The notes: generated by a model from the letters alone, not told the origin. DNA of 64,000 bases from Mucilaginibacter terrae (GCF_031951985.1 NZ_JAVLVU010000001.1:4836001-4900000); one strand, 5' to 3'; counted from the stretch's first letter, positions 51,627 through 60,505 are shown. Numbers and translations are program-made.

Positions 51627-52103
51627 CTATAGGATAGGATTAGTCAGTCTGTCAAACCTTCTTTCATTATACTTCCATAAAATGTAATGACAACAGGTGG
51701 CAATTATTGCACCTGTTAAATAACTTTCGCCAATAAGCTCAAACATTTTTGAGGGTGATGACAAATCGTTATTGAAAATATATCCGGAAAAGGCAGATGT
51801 GTAAAGGCTCATAAGTGCGCCGAATATGATTGCTCCATCTACTAAAAGGTAACGCCAAAAACCCATGCCCTGCGTTTCTTGCCAAGCCTTTATAAAGTTA
51901 ATATTTTGAAGATCTTCGGTTGTTAATCCTTTTCTTGGAACTATAGACTTGTTTGATTGCGCAGAGAAATAATAGGTTAAAAAGAACGGAAAGGTTATCA
52001 ATAAAATTAATACGGGATTTGGGTCAATCCCCGTTATTTCATAAAAAGCATATACCAATATAGCTGTAAGTACAAGCACTTCTAAGAAATGCTTTACAAA
52101 CAA
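51627..52103 (-). CDS. Small membrane protein after pyrB, start uncertain
   Basis: The readable frame starts only at a TTG (52103, FVKHFLEVLVLTAILVYAFY). An in-frame ATG does not exist, but 52137 holds ATG in another frame that reads MVINKEGEAV and then stops. Adding one A at 52123-52125 would join the two as MVINKKKEKLFDLFVKHFLE, five bases after the pyrB stop, so a missing base is likely. The protein has four hydrophobic stretches, including LVLTAILVYAFYEI, LILLITFPFFLTYYF and YLLVDGAIIFGALMSLYTSA. No family is recognised. Confidence 0.7.
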   Translation of the reverse strand: MFVKHFLEVLVLTAILVYAFYEITGIDPNPVLILLITFPFFLTYYFSAQSNKSIVPRKGLTTEDLQNINFIKAWQETQGMGFWRYLLVDGAIIFGALMSLYTSAFSGYIFNNDLSSPSKMFELIGESYLTGAIIATCCHYILWKYNERRFDRLTNPIL

Positions 52104-52141
52104 ATCAAACAGCTTCTCCTTCTTTATTAATTACCATTTAA

Positions 52142-53062
52142 TTAACTCTGTCCGGCCAGTAAATAAAGCACCGCCATACGCACGGCCACGCCATTCTCTA
52201 CCTGGTCTAATATGATCGACTGTTTGCTGTCGGCTACATCGCTGGTAATTTCTACGCCACGGTTAATAGGGCCGGGGTGCATTACAAGGATCTCCTTGTC
52301 GAGGTTGTCTAATATCTGCTTGTTGAGGCCGTAGAGCATGGTGTACTCACGCAGGGATGGAAAGTATTTGATGTCCTGGCGTTCTAACTGTATACGCAGC
52401 ATGTTGGCTACATCGCACCAGTTAAGGGCCTTTTTAAGGTCATGCTCAACCTTCACGCCTAACGAGCCAATGTATTTTGGTATTAACGTAGTAGGTCCGC
52501 AAACCATTACCTCGGCGCCTAATTGTTTAAGGCAAAGTATGTTCGACAAGGCCACACGCGAGTGCAGAATATCGCCCACGATAACCACTTTTTTACCGGC
52601 TACATCGCCCAGCTTTTCGCGGATGGAAAAGGCATCCAGTAAAGCCTGGGTAGGATGCTCATGTGCGCCGTCTCCAGCGTTTACTATTTGGGCTTTTACA
52701 TGTTTTGACAGGAAGATACCGGCACCGGCGTAAGGATGACGCATTACCACCATATCCACCTTCATGGCCAGTATGTTGTTAACGGTATCGATCAGGGTCT
52801 CGCCCTTGCTTACCGATGATGAAGAAGCTGCAAAGTTAAGCGTATCGGCCGAGAGGCGGCGTTCGGCCAGTTCGAACGATAAACGTGTGCGGGTTGAGTT
52901 TTCGAAAAAAACGTTGGCAATAGTAACATCGCGCAACGAGGGAACCTTTTTTATCGGGCGGTTAATTACATCTTTAAATGTATCTGCTGTGCTAAATATC
53001 AGCTCAATATCGTTGCGGTTTAAATCTTTTATGCCTAATAAATGTCGTGTGCTTAAGCCCAT
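52142..53062 (-). CDS. pyrB: Aspartate carbamoyltransferase, catalytic chain
   Basis: PyrB joins carbamoyl phosphate and aspartate in pyrimidine synthesis. The carbamoyl phosphate loop is FFENSTRTRLSFELAERRL (about residues 53-71) and the other active-site segments are HEHPTQALLDAFSIREKLGD and VMHPGPINRGVEI. At 306 residues it has the normal catalytic-chain length, with no regulatory PyrI chain nearby. It lies 67 bases after pyrR in the same direction, with a small membrane protein gene right after it. Confidence 0.97.
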   Translation of the reverse strand: MGLSTRHLLGIKDLNRNDIELIFSTADTFKDVINRPIKKVPSLRDVTIANVFFENSTRTRLSFELAERRLSADTLNFAASSSSVSKGETLIDTVNNILAMKVDMVVMRHPYAGAGIFLSKHVKAQIVNAGDGAHEHPTQALLDAFSIREKLGDVAGKKVVIVGDILHSRVALSNILCLKQLGAEVMVCGPTTLIPKYIGSLGVKVEHDLKKALNWCDVANMLRIQLERQDIKYFPSLREYTMLYGLNKQILDNLDKEILVMHPGPINRGVEITSDVADSKQSIILDQVENGVAVRMAVLYLLAGQS

Positions 53063-53067
53063 TTTTT

Positions 53068-53168
53068 GATTTCGGATTTCGGATATTCGATTTCGGATTT
53101 ATTATCTGATATCTATCTCTGTAATTCTGTTAATTCTTAAATTCAGTAAATTCCGGTTCAGACAATTC
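53068..53168. repeat. ATTTCGGAT and AATTCTGTAAATTC word repeats
   Basis: The words TTTCGGATTTCGGATATTCG (53069-53088) recur near 25769-25800. The words AATTCTGTTAATTCTTAAAT and TTCAGTAAATTCCGGTTCAG (53121-53161) recur at 41650-41669. The second set runs into the coding end of pyrR. Confidence 0.75.
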
Positions 53169-53699
53169 CGACAGTAAAACTATCTTGTCTTCGCCATCGG
53201 TTTCTTTCCAGCTTACCACCACTTTTTGCGATGCAATGGAATCTACTTCGATGCCGGTATAGTCGGCTGTAACGGGTATATGGCGCGAATAGCGGCGGTC
53301 TACCAGCGTAAGCAGTTCAACCTTAGCCGGGCGACCAAAGGCCAGCATAGCGTCCATAGCGGCGCGTATGGTGCGGCCTGTCCACAGCACATCGTCCATC
53401 ATGATCACGTTTTTGCCTTCGATGATAAAATCAATCTTGGTTTGATTGGGTACCAGCGGTCCCTCACGGCGGCGGAAGTCATCGCGGTAAAAGGTAATAT
53501 CCAAATCGCCCTGTAAAATTGGCTTATTCAATATCAGGCGAAGTTCTTCGGCAACACGGCGCGCTAAATAAATGCCACGCGGCTGAATACCAATAAGTAT
53601 AGCGTTTGAAAAGTCGTTATGATTTTCGATCAGTTGCCGGCAAAGGCGCTGAATGGTTATCTGGAATTTAGGACCATCAAGCAACGTCAAATTCTGCAT
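53130..53699 (-). CDS. pyrR: PyrR, uracil phosphoribosyltransferase/pyr regulator
   Basis: This 189-residue protein has the PRPP loop VIMMDDVLWTGRTIRAAMDA (about residues 95-114) and the phosphoribosyltransferase hood of the PyrR family. PyrR makes UMP from uracil and PRPP and in many bacteria also binds pyr mRNA to cause attenuation. Here no pyr-type terminator and antiterminator pair was found, so an enzymatic role is sure and a regulatory one is open. ATG 53699 is chosen over an earlier in-frame ATG. The last eleven residues (SEPEFTEFKN) are encoded by repeat DNA. A TACCTTTG box lies at 53718-53725. Confidence 0.92.
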   Translation of the reverse strand: MQNLTLLDGPKFQITIQRLCRQLIENHNDFSNAILIGIQPRGIYLARRVAEELRLILNKPILQGDLDITFYRDDFRRREGPLVPNQTKIDFIIEGKNVIMMDDVLWTGRTIRAAMDAMLAFGRPAKVELLTLVDRRYSRHIPVTADYTGIEVDSIASQKVVVSWKETDGEDKIVLLSELSEPEFTEFKN

Positions 53700-53717
53700 C
53701 GTTTGAGTAGATTTGGG

Positions 53718-53725
53718 CAAAGGTA
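53718..53725 (-). promoter_or_regulatory. Likely -7 box of the pyrR-pyrB operon
   Basis: The minus strand reads TACCTTTG 19 bases upstream of the pyrR start. The -33 region (TATTAGC) lacks a TTG at the best distance. Confidence 0.4.
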
Positions 53726-53815
53726 TAAAAAGTTTTGTATAGCTAATACGTAAATACACATAGCTGCACGTTACACACGCAATAGTTTTGTAATTTTGTT
53801 GGCTAATTACCTGTA

Positions 53816-54670
53816 ATGATAATTGTATCGAGTAAAGAGGGGCAGCTGTGTAACCGCCTGTTTCATTTCAGCAGTTTTATTGCCAATGCCATTGAGTATA
53901 AATACAAGCTCGTTTACCCTTGTTTTGATGAGTACGAACCATTTTTTGCAGCAACCTCTGTAGATAATTTTAATGGGTTGCCCATTAGCGTGAACATATT
54001 AAAAGGCGGTATATATAATAATCTGATAGTTAAATATCTTAACAAAATTAACCATAAGCTGCCTTTTGGTTTGGTATACCATGATATAAAGGATTATGAC
54101 GAACGTAATGAAATATTTCACCTGGATGATCCCGGATTTCAGCAACTGGTGCATTCAAAAATAGTAATAGCACATGGGTGGCTGTATAGAGATGAAAATA
54201 ACCTGCGTAAGCATAAGGAAGCCATAAAGAAGCTGTTTGCGCCTGTTACCATATATAAAAATGAGGCCTGTGAAGTTATTGCCAATGCCGGTGCAGAATG
54301 TGTTATAGGTGTACACATACGCCGCGGCGATTACAAAGATTTTTCGGGTGGAAGCTTTTATTACGACGATTTGGTTTATTACAAGCGAATGCTTGAGCTT
54401 GCAACGCTTATGGATGCCATGAGCAAACAATACCGGTTTATAATATGCTCAAATGAGAAGCTCGATATGGCCAGTTTTGGAAATTTACCGATAAATTTTG
54501 AGCAGCGCCATTTTGTAACCGACCTTTACACACTGGCCGCATGTGATTACATTATAGGGCCGCCAAGTACTTTTAGCTTATGGGCATCCTATTATGGCGA
54601 TGTGCCGTTGTTTATGATGAAAAATAGGGAAGACGAAATTCTCTCTTTAGCTGATTTTAAGATTTATTAA
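53816..54670 (+). CDS. GT11-like alpha-1,2-fucosyltransferase-type protein
   Basis: This 284-residue protein has the GT11 motif VIGVHIRRGDYKDF (about residues 160-173), the nucleotide-sugar site of fucosyltransferases, and an N-terminal SSKEGQLCNRLFHFSSFIAN that fits the family start. The C-terminal IIGPPSTFSLWASYYGDVPL segment is also typical. It would add fucose to a surface glycan in the cytoplasm. It faces the GT8-like gene convergently, four bases apart. A TAATTTTG box lies upstream at 53791-53798. Confidence 0.85.
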   Translation: MIIVSSKEGQLCNRLFHFSSFIANAIEYKYKLVYPCFDEYEPFFAATSVDNFNGLPISVNILKGGIYNNLIVKYLNKINHKLPFGLVYHDIKDYDERNEIFHLDDPGFQQLVHSKIVIAHGWLYRDENNLRKHKEAIKKLFAPVTIYKNEACEVIANAGAECVIGVHIRRGDYKDFSGGSFYYDDLVYYKRMLELATLMDAMSKQYRFIICSNEKLDMASFGNLPINFEQRHFVTDLYTLAACDYIIGPPSTFSLWASYYGDVPLFMMKNREDEILSLADFKIY

Positions 54671-54674
54671 CCGT

Positions 54675-55550
54675 TTAAAGGCTGTATTTAATTAAATGCT
54701 TTAGTTTTCGCAAGAAATGCCAGCTACGGGGTAAATCGGCAGGATAAAAAAACCTGAAAGGTGTTTTTTTTAGGTTTTGATAGTATAAATATTTTAGTGG
54801 ATGTTGGTTTTGATAAAACCACGGCTTGCAACTGCCGCCACCTGTAAAATGCACAATAGCAGGATTTGCAATAGCTTCATCAACACCTTTAGTTCCCTTA
54901 TAATCATAGGTTGTGCTTTGAAGATTAAACCTGGGATGTAACTCCAGGAAATTTCCACTTATTATCGCATTTAAGGCATCCTGGTCCCAAAACTCGCAAA
55001 GCTCAGGTTTTGTGGAAATAAAGTGCGCCAGCTGGCGGGTTAAATGGTGTTTTCTAAAATAATCAAGATTTACTAACATAACCCCGGCATTGAAATACAG
55101 CTTATGAGCATGAATACCAAGCTGCGTTTTTTTCTCAATGCTTGCGCCCAGATCAGGAACTGCAGCTATTGGATAATTGTCGATATTGAGGTTAAACACC
55201 GAACTTAGATCATTGTTAATTAAAATATCTGTATCTAAAAATAGTACCTGTTTTACGTGTGGTAGCAACTGTGGTAACCATATTCTGAAAAAAGTAGCTG
55301 CCGAAACATGGTCGGTATGCTTAATAGGGAGTTGCGGCAGCGAGCCAGGATTGAACCCTACAAAGGAGATGGTTAACTTGCTTTTTTTAAAATGATTTTT
55401 TAAAATATTCTTACTGCCATCGCTTAAATTATCCGAAATGCAATAAACTTCAATTGGCGAAATAGCATGTTCGTTTAAAGATTGTAACATAACACACGCA
55501 TGCTGTATGTAATTATCGTCGATAGTAATAGCTACGTGATATTGGTGCAT
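54675..55550 (-). CDS. GT8-family glycosyltransferase
   Basis: This 291-residue protein carries the GT8 DxD metal motif VLFLDTDILINND (about residues 94-106), a FWDQDALNAI motif and a HFTGGGSCKPWF segment equivalent to the H-x-x-G-x-x-KPW sugar-binding end. Relatives (RfaJ/LgtC) add glucose or galactose to lipopolysaccharide or other surface glycans. It is convergent with the GT11-like gene and shares a surface-polysaccharide theme with the cupin gene upstream. No membrane segment was seen. Confidence 0.88.
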   Translation of the reverse strand: MHQYHVAITIDDNYIQHACVMLQSLNEHAISPIEVYCISDNLSDGSKNILKNHFKKSKLTISFVGFNPGSLPQLPIKHTDHVSAATFFRIWLPQLLPHVKQVLFLDTDILINNDLSSVFNLNIDNYPIAAVPDLGASIEKKTQLGIHAHKLYFNAGVMLVNLDYFRKHHLTRQLAHFISTKPELCEFWDQDALNAIISGNFLELHPRFNLQSTTYDYKGTKGVDEAIANPAIVHFTGGGSCKPWFYQNQHPLKYLYYQNLKKTPFRFFYPADLPRSWHFLRKLKHLIKYSL

Positions 55551-55582
55551 GCGTTATGCTACAAATTTATATTTAGAAAAAG

Positions 55583-56158
55583 TTATCTGGCAGTTTCGGC
55601 AATAAGATGCTTATAGGTCCACTCAGGGGTATAGCCTTTAAAGCGGCCAATGGCTGCCAATAATTTAAAAGTTGCTTTTTTAAGCAATGTCCATTTTCCG
55701 GCTACTACATACATATCTGAGTAATGGTCTAACATTACGGCAAGGTGTAGTAAATTTGGTGCATTTTCGGCATGATTATGCCTTGCCTGTGCAAAGCTGC
55801 AGGTTACCCTGTAAAGCTGCTCTGTTTTTAATGCCGGCCTTATTTCGGTAACAACATTAAGCTCCTGAGTATTACTGGCATTCCACCATTGGTGGGCATC
55901 GCCGGGTTTTATTACCAGCATTTCGCCGGCATCATAACGTACTTTTTTCCCATTAACCAACGCTATCATACTGCCCGATTTGACAGTGATAATTTCGGTT
56001 TGTGATGGGTGTTTATGTACAAAACCGCTTTTGCGATTGCTTTCGGGGTCGGCAATGCATTTAAAACGGACATATTCTCCATCAGTTTCTTTAGCACTTT
56101 TTACTATAAAAAATGTTTTGCGGGTTAAGGGGTTGTAGATTTTATTCCCTGCAGGCAT
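55583..56158 (-). CDS. Cupin domain protein
   Basis: This 191-residue protein (MPAGNKIYNPLTRKTFFIVK) has one cupin barrel, with the first metal-binding motif GFVHKHPSQTEIITVKSGSM (HxH...E) and a second GEMLVIKPGDAHQWWNAS with its His. The N-terminal half is a dioxygenase-like or sensor cupin and the C-terminal third is helical. ATG 56158 is chosen over an upstream in-frame start that would add a Tyr/Phe-rich lead. It may act with the neighbouring glycosyltransferases, but that is only proximity. Confidence 0.78.
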   Translation of the reverse strand: MPAGNKIYNPLTRKTFFIVKSAKETDGEYVRFKCIADPESNRKSGFVHKHPSQTEIITVKSGSMIALVNGKKVRYDAGEMLVIKPGDAHQWWNASNTQELNVVTEIRPALKTEQLYRVTCSFAQARHNHAENAPNLLHLAVMLDHYSDMYVVAGKWTLLKKATFKLLAAIGRFKGYTPEWTYKHLIAETAR

Positions 56159-56284
56159 AAGATGTTGTATAAAATAATATATTGTGTAAGGCGATGCGAA
56201 ACTACACAATTTGCTCAGTTAATTACTTAGTATTTATACGGTAATATTGGTTTATATGATACATACATTAGCAAAAAAGGTACC

Positions 56285-56318
56285 AAAAAAAAGCCTGTGC
56301 TTTGAGGCACAGGCTTTT
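56285..56318 (-). terminator. Terminator of rpsA
   Basis: On the minus strand AAAAGCCTGTGC and GCACAGGCTTTTTTTT pair around CTCAAA, running into T8, about 20 bases after the stop. Confidence 0.9.
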
Positions 56319-56338
56319 AAAAGAGAATTATTTAATGA

Positions 56339-58288
56339 TTAGTTTGAATCCTCGTTAGATTTGCGTGCTTTGTTTTCAGCACCTTCCATCTGCTCTTTTA
56401 ATTGAGCTAATACGCTCAGATCGCCAAGGGTTGATTTCTCAACAGATTCTTTAACTTTTTTAACCGCGCTGTTAGCAGCTTTCGCTTCTTTTTTACGGTT
56501 TTCAAAGTCAGTTACTCTGGCTTCAGAACGAATATCTTCCCAAATACGTGAGTGAGAGATAACGATACGTTTGTTGTCTTTACCAAACTCGATGATTTTG
56601 AATTCGGCAGTTTCTTCAGCTTTTAAAGATTTACCGTCTTCTTTTACTAAGTGTTTGGTAGGAGCAAAGCCTTCAACACCATAAGGAAGAGCTACAACAG
56701 CACCTTTATCAGTTACTTTCAATACGGTACCTTCATGAACTGAATCAACGGTGAAGATAGTTTCGAAAGTATCCCAAGGGTTTTCTTCCAGTTGTTTGTG
56801 GCCTAAGCTTAATTTACGGTTCTCGATGTCAAGCTCTAAAACAACCACGTCTAATTTCTCGCCTACTTTAGTAAACTCGTTAGGGTGATTAACTTTTTTA
56901 GACCATGATAAATCAGAGATGTGGATCAAACCATCAATTCCGTCTTCCAGTTCAACAAACACACCAAAGTTGGTCATGTTTTTAACGGTGGCAACGTGCT
57001 GGGTACCTACTGCGTAGCGGTCACCTGCATTTTGCCATGGATCAGGCGTTAATTGTTTAATACCTAAGCTCATTTTGCGCTCTTCGCGGTCTAAAGTTAA
57101 AACTTGAGCTTCAACTTCGTCACCAACTTTCAGGAATTCCTGAGGATTGCGCAGGTTTTGTGACCATGACATTTCTGATACGTGGATCAAACCTTCAACA
57201 CCTGGAGTGATTTCAAGGAATGCGCCGTAATCAGCCACGGTAACAATTTTACCTTTTACATGCGAACCTACCTGGATAGCTTCGTCAAGGTTTTGCCAAG
57301 GATGTGGAGTTAATTGTTTTAAGCCCAGAGCGATACGTTTTTTCTCGTCATCAAAGTCAAGAACAACAACGTTGATTTTCTGGTCTAAAGCCAATACTTC
57401 TTTCGGATGCTCTATGCGGCCCCAAGATATATCGGTAATGTGCAGTAAGCCGTCTACGCCACCAAGGTCGATGAATACACCGAAATCGGTAATGTTTTTA
57501 ACGGTACCTTCCAATACCTGACCTTTTTCAAGGCGTGCAACAATTTCAATTTTTTGGTTTTCCAAATCGTCTTCAATCAGCACTTTGTGCGATACCACTA
57601 CGTTTTTAAACTCGTGGTTGATCTTAACAACTTTGAACTCCATGGTTTTGCCCACATAGATATCGTAATCGCGGATAGGCTTGATATCAATTTGTGAACC
57701 AGGTAAGAAGGCTTCTACGCCCATTATATCAACAATTAAACCACCTTTAGTACGGCTCTTCACAAAGCCAGTGATGATCTCATCGTTAGTTAATGCATCA
57801 TTAATGCGCTCCCATGATTTTTGAGTTTTAGCACGTTTGCGCGATAACACTAACTGACCGTTAGCATCTTCCTGCGACTCAACAAATACGTCAACTTCAT
57901 CGCCGATCTTCAGATCAGGCATATCACGGAACTCTGACAATGATACCATACCATCAGATTTAAAACCGATGTTTAATACCACGTCTTTGTTATTGATGTT
58001 TACTACAATACCCGAGATAATTTCTCCCTGGTTAATAGAGTTGAAAGTACCATCGTACATTTGCTCTAATTTCTGACGATCTTCGTCGCTGTAGTTACCA
58101 AACTTTTTTTCGTCAGCGTCCCAGTCAAAATCTGCCTGAGGTGCAACTGCGATTTTAGATTTGATTTCATCAATTGAAATTGAATCAGCTTCTGACTCAA
58201 TGTTTTCTTTTTCTGTAACAGTACCAACTGTCTCCAGTTCAGCCTGTTTAGACTTTAATTCTTTTTCTGCTTCTTGTTTTTTTGCCAT
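56339..58288 (-). CDS. rpsA: 30S ribosomal protein S1
   Basis: This 649-residue protein has six S1 (OB) repeats, with core strands of the kind GTVKNITDFGVFIDLGGVDG, GKIVTVADYGAFLEITPGVE and ATVKNMTNFGVFVELEDGID. ATG 58288 is chosen (MAKKQEAEKELKSKQAELET), giving an acidic N-terminal extension of about 90 residues ahead of the first repeat, longer than the E. coli protein (557). S1 binds mRNA on the small subunit, which matters in a group that rarely uses Shine-Dalgarno pairing. Its own leader holds AAGGAG and a stem-loop. Confidence 0.96.
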   Translation of the reverse strand: MAKKQEAEKELKSKQAELETVGTVTEKENIESEADSISIDEIKSKIAVAPQADFDWDADEKKFGNYSDEDRQKLEQMYDGTFNSINQGEIISGIVVNINNKDVVLNIGFKSDGMVSLSEFRDMPDLKIGDEVDVFVESQEDANGQLVLSRKRAKTQKSWERINDALTNDEIITGFVKSRTKGGLIVDIMGVEAFLPGSQIDIKPIRDYDIYVGKTMEFKVVKINHEFKNVVVSHKVLIEDDLENQKIEIVARLEKGQVLEGTVKNITDFGVFIDLGGVDGLLHITDISWGRIEHPKEVLALDQKINVVVLDFDDEKKRIALGLKQLTPHPWQNLDEAIQVGSHVKGKIVTVADYGAFLEITPGVEGLIHVSEMSWSQNLRNPQEFLKVGDEVEAQVLTLDREERKMSLGIKQLTPDPWQNAGDRYAVGTQHVATVKNMTNFGVFVELEDGIDGLIHISDLSWSKKVNHPNEFTKVGEKLDVVVLELDIENRKLSLGHKQLEENPWDTFETIFTVDSVHEGTVLKVTDKGAVVALPYGVEGFAPTKHLVKEDGKSLKAEETAEFKIIEFGKDNKRIVISHSRIWEDIRSEARVTDFENRKKEAKAANSAVKKVKESVEKSTLGDLSVLAQLKEQMEGAENKARKSNEDSN

Positions 58289-58335
58289 TAAATAATTTGT
58301 CTCCTTTTCCCAACTCAATTGGGACTGCAAAGGTA
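58289..58335 (-). promoter_or_regulatory. rpsA leader with -7 box, stem-loop and AGGAG
   Basis: On the minus strand TACCTTTG (58335-58328) marks the likely promoter, TCCCAA-TTGAG-TTGGGA (58324-58308) forms a small stem-loop at the start of the message and AAAAGGAGAC lies about 13 bases before the ATG. A Shine-Dalgarno-like site is uncommon in Bacteroidota genes and may serve autogenous control. Confidence 0.5.
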
Positions 58336-58528
58336 GATATATTTTTCTTTTATAAAAAAATAAAATATGCTGATTTTGAACGAAATGTGATTTTAAATAT
58401 GCAACTGTGCGGGTGCGAGGAATTGCCAATGGCATATTTAATAGGAGATATGCAAGTAAGCCTAATATTTAAAAACAAAAAGTGGCGTACTTTCATTTGC
58501 GCATCTGCTTATCCAGAATATCTGTGTA

Positions 58529-59164
58529 TCAGTACAGCTCTTTTGACACCGCGTTCATTTCCTCCAGCTCGTGCAGGTATTGTTTAAAGCGTTTGCCCGC
58601 TACATCCTCCAGAGCCCCAAATTTATGTGTTATATAAAATAGTATAATTGATATAGCCATGGGCCCGGCCGTGTTGGTCAGCGCTTCGGCCATGGTACTG
58701 TGGTTTAATTTGCGCGGTAAAAATGATAGCGGGAACAGCAAGCCTGCCGAAAACATCATAATAAAGGCATACTTTAAAAATTTGCGGGGCTTGCTGTATA
58801 CGTTTATTACCTGTTTTAAGGCTTTAGCCAGGTTAGTTTGCGAAAGATCTATTTCTTTTAACTCAATAATAGCTTTTCCTAACAAAACGAGCATTGCTAC
58901 AAGTGAAAGCGCAAGTAAAACAACAGGGACGTACTCATAGCTATTTTGGTAATCGAACGGGTTGCCGGTGAGTATAGCTATGCTTATCATCAGCCATAAT
59001 AGTAAAATAAAGCAACCTACAGTAAAGTGGTTTTGTACGCGTGACAACCGTGATTGCGATTTTTCGGCAATTATACTTTCTATAATGCGCTGGCTGAGTG
59101 TTTGTGAGGCTTGCAGTTTTTGATCATATTGTTGCCAGGTGGCTTTTAAATCGTCGATATTCAT
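58529..59164 (-). CDS. Membrane partner of the ECF sigma factor
   Basis: This 211-residue protein (MNIDDLKATWQQYDQKLQAS) has an N-terminal cytosolic helical part of about 45 residues and four hydrophobic segments (VGCFILLLWLMISIAIL, VPVVLLALSLVAMLVLLG, YAFIMMFSAGLLFPLSFL and GPMAISIILFYI). It begins four bases after the sigma gene stop, so the two are co-transcribed and it may hold the sigma factor as an anti-sigma. No canonical zinc anti-sigma (ZAS) or FecR motif is seen. Confidence 0.75.
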   Translation of the reverse strand: MNIDDLKATWQQYDQKLQASQTLSQRIIESIIAEKSQSRLSRVQNHFTVGCFILLLWLMISIAILTGNPFDYQNSYEYVPVVLLALSLVAMLVLLGKAIIELKEIDLSQTNLAKALKQVINVYSKPRKFLKYAFIMMFSAGLLFPLSFLPRKLNHSTMAEALTNTAGPMAISIILFYITHKFGALEDVAGKRFKQYLHELEEMNAVSKELY

Positions 59165-59168
59165 GGTG

Positions 59169-59651
59169 TTATGGTTTTAAAAGGGTTTCTAATTTTAGTT
59201 TTATGCGGTTGAGCTTTACGCCTACATTGTTTTTGGTAATGCCGGTTATATCAGCTATTTCATCGTAACTTTTCTCTTCGAGGTAGAGCATGATGATGGC
59301 TTTTTCTACAGCGTTGAGCTTAGCTATGGCCTGCATCAGTTCGTTCAATTGTTCGTTTTTTTGGTTGGGGGGATAATCGTCGGGTATGCTAAAATCCAGC
59401 TCAGAAAGTGGGTTTAACCTCGGCCGCCTGTTTTCTTTTCTGAAGTTTGATATGGCCGTGTTTAAGGCAACGCGGTACATCCAGGTTGATTGCTGAGCCT
59501 GCTGCCTGAATGCCGGGAAAGCCTTCCATAATTGCAGGGTTATCTCCTGAAACAAATCCTGCTTATCATCAGGTTCGTTACAATACAGGTTGCATACTTT
59601 ATAAATTATACCCCTATGCCGGTTAAGCATATCAACAAAGGCCTTTTCCAT
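59169..59651 (-). CDS. ECF-type RNA polymerase sigma factor
   Basis: This 160-residue sigma-70 factor has region 2 (DKQDLFQEITLQLWKAFPAF, with the core-binding helix DDKQDLFQEI) and region 4 (KSYDEIADITGITKNNVGVK, a helix-turn-helix). There is no region 3 and no C-terminal extension. The gene is directly upstream of its membrane partner. The promoter recognised is unknown. It begins MEKAFVDMLNRHRGIIYK, typical of Bacteroidota ECF factors. Confidence 0.92.
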   Translation of the reverse strand: MEKAFVDMLNRHRGIIYKVCNLYCNEPDDKQDLFQEITLQLWKAFPAFRQQAQQSTWMYRVALNTAISNFRKENRRPRLNPLSELDFSIPDDYPPNQKNEQLNELMQAIAKLNAVEKAIIMLYLEEKSYDEIADITGITKNNVGVKLNRIKLKLETLLKP

Positions 59652-59711
59652 TCAAAAGTTAATTTACACAGTAAGTCGCACAGGTTTTTAAAAACTTACA
59701 TTTAGTAGTTA

Positions 59712-59838
59712 AGTTATTTTGTTATTGAGTGAGGTGAGGAGTTAGTATAGTTAAGTTATTAGGAGGTTATATAATATTAATGACTACTCAGTTCTAACTT
59801 ACAGCTGATAACAACTTAGTAACTCAATACACCTAATA
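59712..59838. repeat. TTAGTTATTA word palindrome between genes
   Basis: Words GTTAAGTTATTAGGAGG and CACCTAATAACTAATTAACC are near complements of one another, with other TTGAGTGAGGTGAGG-type words in between, giving a loose hairpin of the same class as at 29941. Confidence 0.5.
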
Positions 59839-59839
59839 A

Positions 59840-60505
59840 CTAATTAACCAGTAAGCCTATTTCCTCAAACACCAATAAAAATCCGGGCATAAGCGTTTCG
59901 CGGTAGCTAATAATTACTTCATTCATGGCGGCTTCCTGTTCGGGGGTGAACGGGTTGTTCCATACACGCATACAAATGCGTTTGAGGGCGTAGGCCACCT
60001 TTTCGGTTTGGGCGTAGGTATGCAGGTAGCGGTCGTTTTTAAACTTGTGTAAGAAACGGGTAAATACTTCCGGGTTTTTCATACCGCTAATGTTGAGAAA
60101 ATCCTCAATTACCTCATCGTCACAATGGTCGAGGTGGTTGTAAAAGTCGTCGGCGGTAATTTGTTGGGTGGTGAGGAGGAGGTTGTCGAGTATAAGCTCG
60201 AGGGCTATATGGCCTAAAAAAAACGGTTTAACGGGCGATCCCGTGATGGCCGGTCGGAGGTGGAGTTTTAACTGGTGCGAATGTGTTGTAAAAAAGCCGG
60301 AGTTATGAAAGTGCCTGTCAACCGCCAGGTGTTTCATCCAGCCGTTGTAAATATGATGGGTTGGGCCATCAGGATAAAAATGCTTTTCGGGATGCAGGAT
60401 GATGGTCTTGTCGGCGTTCTTTAACAAATCAGGCAGCACTGTACCCAACACGTGGTAGCAGTTGGTGGTATGGCGGTCAAAATAAAAGTGCGACAAAAAA
60501 TTCAT
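59840..60505 (-). CDS. AcpH-like ACP phosphodiesterase
   Basis: This 221-residue protein (MNFLSHFYFDRHTTNCYHVL) belongs to the AcpH/DUF479 family that removes the phosphopantetheine arm from acyl carrier protein. The N-terminal MNFLSHFYF matches the family start, and TVLPDLLKNA and FLGHIALELILDNLLL with the conserved Asp and His residues are visible. Other Bacteroidota homologues are annotated only as ACP phosphodiesterase-like, so the activity is inferred. ATG 60505 is chosen over a longer in-frame lead. Confidence 0.75.
   Translation of the reverse strand: MNFLSHFYFDRHTTNCYHVLGTVLPDLLKNADKTIILHPEKHFYPDGPTHHIYNGWMKHLAVDRHFHNSGFFTTHSHQLKLHLRPAITGSPVKPFFLGHIALELILDNLLLTTQQITADDFYNHLDHCDDEVIEDFLNISGMKNPEVFTRFLHKFKNDRYLHTYAQTEKVAYALKRICMRVWNNPFTPEQEAAMNEVIISYRETLMPGFLLVFEEIGLLVN

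Noticed and set aside
53700..53815. PyrR-type attenuator before the pyr operon
   Set aside because: No paired terminator and antiterminator or typical PyrR-binding loop was found in this interval.
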